Of a DNA stretch of 36,985 bases, positions 16,351 to 22,583 are shown piece by piece. Positions within the stretch are counted from its first letter, which is position 1. Every line of letters begins with the position of its first letter. Position numbers and translations under genes: made by a program. The stretch is from Haemophilus parahaemolyticus (GTDB lineage: Bacteria; Pseudomonadota; Gammaproteobacteria; Enterobacterales; Pasteurellaceae): contig NZ_JAHAHT010000006.1 of the NCBI RefSeq assembly GCF_018373095.1, forward strand, positions 1-36,985, read 5' to 3'. The notes under the pieces were generated by a model, which made no database searches, was not told the DNA's origin, and saw nothing but the letters and a program-made list of their open reading frames with translations.

Positions 16351-16620
16351 ATGGCACGCACCGTATTTTGTGAATATTTAAAACAAGAGGCTGAAGGCTT
16401 AGATTTTCAACTTTACCCAGGTGAGTTAGGTAAACGTATTTTTGATTCAATTAGCAAACAAGCGTGGAGCGAGTGGATCAAAAAACAAACAATGTTAGTG
16501 AACGAGAAAAAACTGAGTATGATGAACCCTGAGCACCGCAAATTGCTTGAAACCGAGATGGTAAACTTCTTGTTTGAAGGTAAAGAGGTGGTGATCGACG
16601 GTTATAAACCAGTTGAGTAA
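16351..16620 (+). CDS. yggX: YggX, Fe(II)-trafficking / oxidative-protection protein
   Basis: 89 aa from MARTVFCEYL, the usual size. Conserved Cys7 and the AWSEWIKKQTMLVNEKKLSM block identify the family. It protects iron-sulfur clusters and assists iron supply, notably for MutY-type proteins in enterobacteria. The gap to mutY is 2 bases and to mltC 10 bases, so they form one operon. An alternative start 6 bases earlier adds MI only and is less likely. Confidence 0.95.
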   Translation: MARTVFCEYLKQEAEGLDFQLYPGELGKRIFDSISKQAWSEWIKKQTMLVNEKKLSMMNPEHRKLLETEMVNFLFEGKEVVIDGYKPVE

Positions 16621-16630
16621 GGCAGTTGCG

Positions 16631-17728
16631 ATGAAAAAACATACGAAATATTTGCCGCTGTTGGCGTTGATTCCGTTTTTGATTTCGTGTGGCAGTAGCC
16701 CGACAAAACATACTAAACGCCACGGAAGCAAATATCATAACTATGATTTTAAAGATACCAATGGCTTGGATATTTTAACGGGGCAGTTCTCGCATAATAT
16801 TGATGATATTTGGGGAAGCCAAGAGTTGTTGATCGCAACAAAAAAAGATTACGTGAAATATACTGACCAATATTACACCCGTAGTCATATTTCGTTTGAA
16901 GACGGGATGATTACGATTGAAACGTTGGCAGATCAAGCACGCTTGAAAAATGCGATCGTGCATACGCTATTGATGGGCGGAGACCCGAAAGGAATTGACT
17001 TATTCGCTTCTGGCGATACGCCGATTAGTGCGAATCCGTTCCTTGCAGGGCAGGTGAAAGACCAATATGGGCGTTTTGTCACCAATGCAGTGATTGCGAA
17101 TGACTTTGCCAATTACCTTGTGCAATACGCGACGACACGTCGTTTGAAAAATGGACGTAATGTTGCGGTGGTGCAAATCAAGATGGTGGAAGGGCATATT
17201 GAAATTCGTGCTCGCAAATATTTACCGCTGGTGCGGAAAATGGCAAAACACTACGGCATTGAACCGAGTTTAATTTTGGGGATTATGGAAGTAGAATCCG
17301 CATTCAACCCGTATGCGGTGAGTTATGCGAATGCAATTGGTTTGATGCAAGTTGTTCCACACACGGCGGGGCGTGATATTTTTGCTCGCAAAGGATTTGG
17401 CGGACAGCCAGATCGTACTTATTTATATAACCCAGAGCAAAACATTGATGCGGGCGCAATGTACCTCACCATTTTGCATGATGAGTATTTGGACGGGATT
17501 ACTAACCCACTTTCAATGCGTTATGCGATGATTTCCGCCTATAACAGTGGAGCAGGTGCAGTATTAAAAGTGTTTGATTACGATAAGTATGAAGCAATTG
17601 ATCGTATTAACGAGCTTTCGCCAGACGCTGTTTACCGTATTTTAACCACGGCTCACCCATCAGCACAGGCGAGAAATTACTTGAAGAAAGTATCTAAAGC
17701 CCGTGAAAAATATCGTTCGGTTCGTTAA
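16631..17728 (+). CDS. mltC: MltC, membrane-bound lytic murein transglycosylase C
   Basis: 365 aa from MKKHTKYLPLL. The lipobox LISC gives lipid-modified Cys20, so it is an outer-membrane-anchored periplasmic enzyme. The C-terminal SLT domain has the catalytic Glu in ILGIMEVESAFNP and then AIGLMQV and AYNSGAGAV. It cleaves the MurNAc-GlcNAc bond and leaves 1,6-anhydro ends. It is the third gene of mutY-yggX-mltC. No clear terminator lies between it and the tRNA promoter. Confidence 0.95.
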   Translation: MKKHTKYLPLLALIPFLISCGSSPTKHTKRHGSKYHNYDFKDTNGLDILTGQFSHNIDDIWGSQELLIATKKDYVKYTDQYYTRSHISFEDGMITIETLADQARLKNAIVHTLLMGGDPKGIDLFASGDTPISANPFLAGQVKDQYGRFVTNAVIANDFANYLVQYATTRRLKNGRNVAVVQIKMVEGHIEIRARKYLPLVRKMAKHYGIEPSLILGIMEVESAFNPYAVSYANAIGLMQVVPHTAGRDIFARKGFGGQPDRTYLYNPEQNIDAGAMYLTILHDEYLDGITNPLSMRYAMISAYNSGAGAVLKVFDYDKYEAIDRINELSPDAVYRILTTAHPSAQARNYLKKVSKAREKYRSVR

Positions 17729-17803
17729 ATTGATGTTAAAAAACACAATTAGCACAAAAAAAGGTCGAATAAACAAAAAATTAAAATTTTCCTGAAAAAA
17801 CGT

Positions 17804-17832
17804 TTGACGGGGTCTGAAAAAAACTGCATAAT
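17804..17832 (+). promoter_or_regulatory. Promoter of the tRNA-Phe / tRNA-Asn unit
   Basis: TTGACG (17804-17809), 17 bases, CATAAT (17827-17832). The following GCACCCCG is a GC-rich discriminator, the hallmark of stringently controlled stable-RNA promoters. It lies 21 bases before the tRNA-Phe 5' end. Confidence 0.8.
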
Positions 17833-17853
17833 GCACCCCGTTAACGACGAGTT

Positions 17854-17929
17854 GCCTCGATAGCTCAGTCGGTAGAGCAGGGGATTGAAAATCCCCGTGT
17901 CGGTGGTTCGATTCCGCCTCGAGGCACCA
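17854..17929 (+). tRNA. tRNA-Phe (anticodon GAA)
   Basis: 76 nt including encoded CCA. The acceptor stem is GCCTCGA / TCGAGGC, the D-loop TAGCTCAGTCGGTAGAGC, and the anticodon stem GGGGA-TTGAAAA-TCCCC with GAA. The T-arm has GGTTCGATTCC. It is nearly identical to E. coli tRNA-Phe in the D and anticodon arms. Confidence 0.97.
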
Positions 17930-17934
17930 TCTTT

Positions 17935-18010
17935 TCCTCCTTAGTTCAGTCGGTAGAACGGTGGACTGTTAATCCATATGTCGCAGGTTCGAGTCCCGCA
18001 GGAGGAGCCA
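17935..18010 (+). tRNA. tRNA-Asn (anticodon GTT)
   Basis: 76 nt including CCA. The acceptor stem is TCCTCCT / AGGAGGA, the anticodon arm GTGGA-CTGTTAA-TCCAT with GTT, and the T-arm GGTTCGAGTCC. It lies 5 bases after tRNA-Phe, clearly in the same transcript. Confidence 0.97.
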
Positions 18011-18020
18011 TATTAAGAAG

Positions 18021-18047
18021 CCCTGATGAGAAATCATCAGGGTTTTT
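18021..18047 (+). terminator. Terminator of the tRNA unit
   Basis: CCCTGATGA / TCATCAGGG perfect 9-bp stem with a short GAAA-type loop followed by TTTTTG. It lies 10 bases after tRNA-Asn. Confidence 0.9.
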
Positions 18048-18053
18048 GCTTTT

Positions 18054-18077
18054 CTAGTATCCTATCTAGTATCCTAC
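18054..18077. repeat. Two tandem 12-bp units CTAGTATCCTA(T/C)
   Basis: Direct repeat immediately after the tRNA terminator. tRNA 3' regions are common integration sites, so this could be a scar, but no integrase or second copy of the tRNA end is visible. A TATAAT box at 18122-18127 further on is the likely ffh -10, without a convincing -35. Confidence 0.35.
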
Positions 18078-18170
18078 CATTTATATTTAACGTGAAATTC
18101 CCCAAGTGAAGGGATTTTTTGTATAATGCACCAATCTATTTTTTCGTTTAATTCATATTTTGCAAAGAAT

Positions 18171-18296
18171 TAACTCCCCTCTTTAGCAAAGAGGGGCAGG
18201 GGGAGATTTTGGCAGAAGATAAAACGAAGCTCATACGAGAAACCAACATCGTAATCAAATCTCCCCTAACTCCTCTTTTCTAAAGAGGGGGATTAA
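18171..18296. repeat. Dispersed inverted-repeat element upstream of ffh
   Basis: Arms of about 38 bp (CTCCCCTCTTTAGCAAAGAG... and its approximate complement ...CTAAAGAGGGGGA) face each other across about 50 bases. Each arm is itself a hairpin (CCCCTCTTT/AAAGAGGGG). It is the same family as 13974-14100. It occupies most of the 317-base gap between tRNA-Asn and ffh and lies between the likely -10 and the ffh start, so it would be in the 5' leader. Confidence 0.65.
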
Positions 18297-18327
18297 TTTG
18301 CAAACAAAAAAACAAAAGAGAACAAAA

Positions 18328-19716
18328 ATGTTTGAACACCTGTCCGATAGACTTTCCAAAACGCTCAAAAACATCACTGGTAAAGGGCGTTTAACCGAAG
18401 ATAACATTAAAGATACTCTCCGCGAAGTGCGTATGGCATTGCTTGAAGCAGATGTTTCCTTGCCTGTTGTGCGTGAGTTTATCAATAAAGTTAAAGAGCG
18501 TGCAATTGGCGAAGAGGTCAATAAAAGTTTAACGCCAGGGCAAGAGTTCCTCAAAATTGTACGTGCTGAGCTTGAGCAAGCAATGGGCGAAGCAAATGAA
18601 GGGCTGAATCTTGCTACCCAACCGCCAGCAGTCATCTTAATGGCAGGTTTACAAGGTGCGGGTAAAACCACCTCGGTAGGTAAATTAGCCAAATTCCTTA
18701 AAGAACGTGAAAAGAAAAAAGTGCTTGTGGTTTCTGCCGACGTTTACCGTCCAGCCGCGATCAAACAGCTTCAAACGTTGGCGGATGCGTTAAAAGTGGA
18801 TTTCTTTCCAACCGAAACCACGCAAAAGCCTGTTGAAATTGCAGAAGCGGCATTAAAATACGCAAAACTTAACTTCTTTGATGTATTGATTGTCGATACC
18901 GCTGGTCGCTTGCACGTAGACAGCGAGATGATGGATGAAATCAAACAGCTTCACGCCACACTCAACCCGATTGAAACGCTCTTCACCGTGGATGCAATGA
19001 CGGGTCAAGATGCTGCAAACACCGCTAAAGCGTTTAATGAAGCCTTGCCATTAACGGGCGTGATTTTAACTAAAGTGGATGGTGATGCTCGTGGTGGTGC
19101 GGCATTGTCTATCCGTCAAATCACAGGCAAGCCAATCAAATTCCTTGGTGTGGGTGAGAAAACAGATGCATTAGAGCCATTCCATCCAGACCGCGTGGCT
19201 TCTCGTATTCTTGGTATGGGTGATGTGCTGTCACTTATCGAAGATTTACAACGCAGTGTAGACCAAGAAAAAGCAGAAAAAATTGCTCAAAAATTCAAAA
19301 AAGGTGATGAATTTACCCTTGATGATTTCCGCGATCAGCTTGTCGAAATGAAAAAAATGGGCGGCATGATGTCGATGCTTGAAAAATTACCAGGGGCGAA
19401 AAACTTACCTGATCACGTAAAAAATCAAGTAGATGACAAAATGTTCATCAAAATGGAAGCGATCATCAACTCAATGACGCTCAAAGAGCGTGCAAACCCA
19501 GACATAATCAAAGGTTCACGCCGTCGCCGTATTGCATTAGGTTCAGGCACACAGGTGCAAGACGTGAATAAACTTCTCAAGCAATTCGATGAAATGCAAC
19601 GTATGATGAAAAAAATGCGTAAAGGCGGAATGGCAAAAATGATGCGTGGTATGAAAGGGATGATGGGTGGTGGCTTAGGTGGTCTAGGTGCACTCGGTGG
19701 CATGTTTAAGCGTTAA
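18328..19716 (+). CDS. ffh: Ffh, signal recognition particle protein
   Basis: 462 aa from MFEHLSDRL; an in-frame start 30 bases earlier adds a Lys-rich tail with no homology. The N domain is followed by the G domain with GLQGAGKTTS (P-loop), DTAGR, TKVDGDARGG and the VGEKTDALEPF closing loop. The methionine-rich M domain binds 4.5S RNA and signal peptides, and the C-terminus is MGGGLGGLGALGG. It targets ribosomes making inner-membrane proteins to FtsY. Confidence 0.97.
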   Translation: MFEHLSDRLSKTLKNITGKGRLTEDNIKDTLREVRMALLEADVSLPVVREFINKVKERAIGEEVNKSLTPGQEFLKIVRAELEQAMGEANEGLNLATQPPAVILMAGLQGAGKTTSVGKLAKFLKEREKKKVLVVSADVYRPAAIKQLQTLADALKVDFFPTETTQKPVEIAEAALKYAKLNFFDVLIVDTAGRLHVDSEMMDEIKQLHATLNPIETLFTVDAMTGQDAANTAKAFNEALPLTGVILTKVDGDARGGAALSIRQITGKPIKFLGVGEKTDALEPFHPDRVASRILGMGDVLSLIEDLQRSVDQEKAEKIAQKFKKGDEFTLDDFRDQLVEMKKMGGMMSMLEKLPGAKNLPDHVKNQVDDKMFIKMEAIINSMTLKERANPDIIKGSRRRRIALGSGTQVQDVNKLLKQFDEMQRMMKKMRKGGMAKMMRGMKGMMGGGLGGLGALGGMFKR

Positions 19717-19732
19717 TTTTTAGAGCATATTT

Positions 19733-19852
19733 ATGAAAAAATTTATTCTCCTTGCAATGTTAGCAAGTTTTTTAACCGCTTGTGGGGTAAAAGGTTCACT
19801 TTATTTTCCTGAAAAAGCAGCTGGACAACCACAACAAACACAAAATCAGTAA
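19733..19852 (+). CDS. lptM: LptM (YifL-like) small lipoprotein
   Basis: 39 aa. The signal peptide ends with lipobox LTAC (Cys17), followed by GVKGSLYFP, the conserved motif of the YifL/LptM family. In E. coli LptM binds LptD and helps disulfide maturation of the LPS translocon; its role here is inferred from homology. It lies 16 bases after ffh and 52 bases before lysA. The lipobox codons ACC-GCT-TGT are themselves an uptake-sequence core, and a second core (ACAAGCGGT) begins inside the stop codon overlap. Confidence 0.85.
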   Translation: MKKFILLAMLASFLTACGVKGSLYFPEKAAGQPQQTQNQ

Positions 19853-19904
19853 CAAGCGGTTAAATTCTTTAATTTTTTTACAAAACAAACACAACGGAAC
19901 ACCA

Positions 19905-21152
19905 ATGAACCATTTTGAATATAAAAATCAACAACTTTTTGCCGAAGATGTGGCAATTGCTGACATCATTAGCGAACACGGTACACCTGCTTATATCTAT
20001 TCTCGTGCAACGCTTGAACGCCATTGGCACGCTTTTGACAACGCTTTTGGCTCGCACCCGCACTTAATCTGCTTTGCCGTAAAATCAAATTCCAACATCG
20101 CACTTTTAAACGTGATGGCAAAATTAGGTTCGGGCTTTGATATTGTTTCTCAAGGCGAATTAGAACGCGTGCTTGCCGCAGGGGGCGAGGCGTCAAAAGT
20201 GGTGTTCTCTGGCGTGGCAAAATCGCACACTGAAATTGAGCGTGCATTGGACGTGGGCATTCGTTGCTTCAATGTGGAGTCGATTCCTGAATTGCACCGC
20301 ATTAATGAAGTAGCAGGCAAAATAGGTAAAATCGCCCCAATTTCTCTGCGTGTTAATCCAGACGTGGACGCCAAAACTCACCCTTATATTTCCACAGGCT
20401 TGAAAGAGAATAAATTTGGCGTGAGCGTACAACAAGCACGTGAAGTTTACCGCTTAGCGAAAACCTTGCCGAACGTGAAAATTACGGGAATGGACTGCCA
20501 CATTGGCTCACAACTGACCGAATTACAGCCGTTCTTAGATGCGACCGACCGTTTAATCGTGTTGATGGAACAGCTCAAAGAAGATGGCATCGAACTACAT
20601 CACCTAGACTTAGGTGGTGGCTTGGGCGTACCTTATAACGGTGAAGAACCACCACATCCAACCGAATACACGGAAGCGTTGCTTGTAAAATTAAAAAATT
20701 ACCCAAACTTGGAAATTATTTTAGAGCCAGGGCGTGCGATCAGTGCAAACGCGGGGATTTTAGTGACCAAAGTGGAATATCTGAAATCAAACGAAGACCG
20801 CAATTTTGCGATTGTGGATACGGGTATGAATGATATGATCCGCCCAGCCCTTTACGAAGCCTATATGCAAATTACCGAAGTAAATCAATCGCTTGATCGC
20901 GAAAAGGCAGTTTATGATGTGGTAGGTCCTATTTGTGAAACGTCTGATTTCTTAGGCAAAGGCAGAGAATTAGCGATTGCCGAAGGCGATTTAATCGCAA
21001 TGCGTTCAGCAGGGGCGTATGGGGCAACTATGTCTTCCACCTATAATTCCCGCCCACAAGCGGTCGAAATTTTGGTAGACGGTGCAAAAGCCCACTTGAT
21101 TAAAGCTAGGGCAGATTTTGCAGACTTGTGGAGATTGGAAAAGTTGATTTAA
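19905..21152 (+). CDS. lysA: LysA, diaminopimelate decarboxylase
   Basis: 415 aa. It is a fold-III PLP enzyme converting meso-diaminopimelate to L-lysine. It has the PLP lysine Lys60 (CFAVKSNSN), a DCHIGSQ block, a phosphate-binding HLDLGGGLGVPY, EPGRAI, and the inter-subunit GPICETSD cysteine. An lptM-type gene directly upstream of lysA is common in this family. dapF, the preceding pathway step, lies 6 kb away at 27172-27996. No lysine riboswitch is visible in the 52-base leader. Confidence 0.97.
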   Translation: MNHFEYKNQQLFAEDVAIADIISEHGTPAYIYSRATLERHWHAFDNAFGSHPHLICFAVKSNSNIALLNVMAKLGSGFDIVSQGELERVLAAGGEASKVVFSGVAKSHTEIERALDVGIRCFNVESIPELHRINEVAGKIGKIAPISLRVNPDVDAKTHPYISTGLKENKFGVSVQQAREVYRLAKTLPNVKITGMDCHIGSQLTELQPFLDATDRLIVLMEQLKEDGIELHHLDLGGGLGVPYNGEEPPHPTEYTEALLVKLKNYPNLEIILEPGRAISANAGILVTKVEYLKSNEDRNFAIVDTGMNDMIRPALYEAYMQITEVNQSLDREKAVYDVVGPICETSDFLGKGRELAIAEGDLIAMRSAGAYGATMSSTYNSRPQAVEILVDGAKAHLIKARADFADLWRLEKLI

Positions 21153-21162
21153 GATAAATATA

Positions 21163-21190
21163 AAAAAGTCGGCGAAAATGCCGACTTTTT
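21163..21190. terminator. Terminator after lysA
   Basis: AAAAAGTCGGC / GCCGACTTTTT 11-bp stem with loop GAAAAT. It is followed by T-rich sequence and lies 10 bases after the lysA stop. Confidence 0.88.
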
Positions 21191-21203
21191 ATTTAATATG
21201 TGA

Positions 21204-21308
21204 TTAAAAACTTGCAACAATACGATCTAACTCTGCTTTTGCAGATTGTTGTGCTTTTTCGACCGCTTCAGAACCGTAACCAATCCCTTCCGTATAAGCA
21301 ATTTCTTT
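21204..21308 (-). pseudogene. Possible remnant or tiny ORF between lysA and ldhA
   Basis: A minus-strand open frame ends with MKEIAYTEGIGYGSEAV...ELDRIVASF, 35 residues from the last Met (21308). Its composition is protein-like and it forms an amphipathic helix at the end. No ribosome-binding site precedes that Met, and the frame continues upstream through an uptake sequence into implausible residues. This suggests the 3' end of a decayed gene. I do not recognise the family. Confidence 0.3.
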
Positions 21309-21394
21309 CATTGATTGAACTAAATACAACAAGCGGTTAAAATTACTACAGAATTTACTAGTTTGTGTGGCATTCTTATGCCTAAGGATGAAAA

Positions 21395-22396
21395 ATGAAA
21401 GTCGCCGTGTATAGCACCAAAAACTATGATCGCAAATATTTAACCGTTGCAAATGAGAAATTTGGATCAGAATTTGAGTTAGAGTTTTTCGATTTTATGC
21501 TCAATTGTAAAACCGCAAAAATGGCAGAGGGGGTGGATGCAGTCTGCATTTTTGTGAATGATGATGCAAGCCGTCCTGTCTTGGAAAAATTAGCGAAGTT
21601 AGGCATTAAAACTGTCGCTTTACGTTGTGCAGGATTTAACAACGTGGATTTACAAGCCGCACAAGAATTTGGCATTCAAGTAGTACGTGTGCCTGCTTAT
21701 TCGCCTGAGGCGATTGCCGAGCATGCGGTAGGCTTGATGCTAACTTTAAATCGTCGTATTCACAAAGCTTACCAACGTACGCGTGATGCAAATTTCTCGT
21801 TGGAAGGTTTAACGGGATTTAATATGCATGGCAAAACTGCGGGCGTAATTGGCACAGGTAAAATTGGGATTGCTACGATGCGAATTTTAAAAGGTTTTGG
21901 GATGAATATTCTGGCTTTCGACCCGTTCCATAATCCTATCGTAGAGGAATTAGGCGGAAAATATGTGTCATTAGATGAGCTATATAAAAATTCAGATGTG
22001 ATTACCTTGCATTGCCCAGCCACCGCAGAAAATCACTATATGCTGAATGAAGCTGCGTTTAATAAAATGAAAGATGGCGTAATGATCATAAATACCAGCC
22101 GTGGTGGTTTGATTGATAGCCAAGCGGCGATTGAGGCATTAAAACGCCAAAAAATCGGGGCATTGGGAATGGATGTTTATGAAAATGAACGTGAGTTATT
22201 CTTTGAAGATAAATCCAATGATGTGATTACCGATGATGTGTTCCGCCGCCTCTCCTCTTGCCACAATGTGTTGTTCACAGGGCATCAAGCATTCTTAACT
22301 GAAGAGGCGTTAGTCAATATTTCGGAAGTGACGCTTTCTAATATTTTAGATATTGCCAATAATGGGGAATGTGTGAATGCGGTGAAAACCCATTAA
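21395..22396 (+). CDS. ldhA: LdhA, fermentative D-lactate dehydrogenase
   Basis: 333 aa, NAD-dependent 2-hydroxyacid dehydrogenase family, very similar to E. coli LdhA through its whole length (AVYSTKNYDRKYL, ALRCAGFNNVDL, RDANFSLEGLTGF, NVLFTGHQAFLTEEAL). The Rossmann motif is VIGTGKIG, and the catalytic Arg (NTSRGG), Glu (YENE) and His (TGHQAF) are present. It reduces pyruvate to D-lactate during fermentation. AAGGATG lies just before the ATG. It is a single gene with its own terminator. Confidence 0.96.
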   Translation: MKVAVYSTKNYDRKYLTVANEKFGSEFELEFFDFMLNCKTAKMAEGVDAVCIFVNDDASRPVLEKLAKLGIKTVALRCAGFNNVDLQAAQEFGIQVVRVPAYSPEAIAEHAVGLMLTLNRRIHKAYQRTRDANFSLEGLTGFNMHGKTAGVIGTGKIGIATMRILKGFGMNILAFDPFHNPIVEELGGKYVSLDELYKNSDVITLHCPATAENHYMLNEAAFNKMKDGVMIINTSRGGLIDSQAAIEALKRQKIGALGMDVYENERELFFEDKSNDVITDDVFRRLSSCHNVLFTGHQAFLTEEALVNISEVTLSNILDIANNGECVNAVKTH

Positions 22397-22416
22397 ACTG
22401 AATTTATAAAGATTTA

Positions 22417-22446
22417 GGGCTGATTGAATCACAATCAGCCCTTTTT
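22417..22446 (+). terminator. Terminator after ldhA
   Basis: GGGCTGATTG / CAATCAGCCC 10-bp perfect stem, 5-base loop, then TTTTT. Confidence 0.92.
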
Positions 22447-22487
22447 AATTTTTTAAATCATAGTATCTAAAAATAAGCATACAATAC

Positions 22488-22519
22488 TGTATATTTGTAT
22501 ATTTGTATATTTGTATATT
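22488..22519. repeat. Four perfect tandem copies of the octamer TGTATATT
   Basis: Uninterrupted 8-bp x4 microsatellite, ending 64 bases upstream of the lipoprotein ATG at 22584. Simple repeats in Pasteurellaceae promoters and coding regions often vary in copy number and switch expression of surface proteins. Each copy contains a TTGTAT-like -35 candidate at the junction, so copy number would change promoter spacing. No repeat of this kind is seen elsewhere in the window. Confidence 0.85.
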
Positions 22520-22540
22520 ATACCATTAAGAATTGGTATA
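22519..22540. promoter_or_regulatory. Inverted repeat TATACCA / TGGTATA in the lipoprotein promoter region
   Basis: 7-bp arms separated by 8 bases, directly adjoining the octamer repeat, with -10-like sequences inside it and just after it (TAGAAT at 22539-22544). It could be an operator or part of the promoter. I cannot fix the transcription start. Confidence 0.35.
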
Positions 22541-22583
22541 GAATATGACCAAATCTCCTTTTATTTACTTATTTGAGGTCTCT

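Noticed and set aside
18054..18077. Phage or ICE attachment site next to tRNA-Asn
   Set aside because: The 12-bp direct repeat is not a copy of the tRNA 3' end, and no integrase or mobile genes follow; ffh and lysA are core genes.
19853..19904. Lysine riboswitch before lysA
   Set aside because: The 52-base gap is far too short for the five-helix aptamer and shows only an uptake sequence and a Shine-Dalgarno-like stretch.
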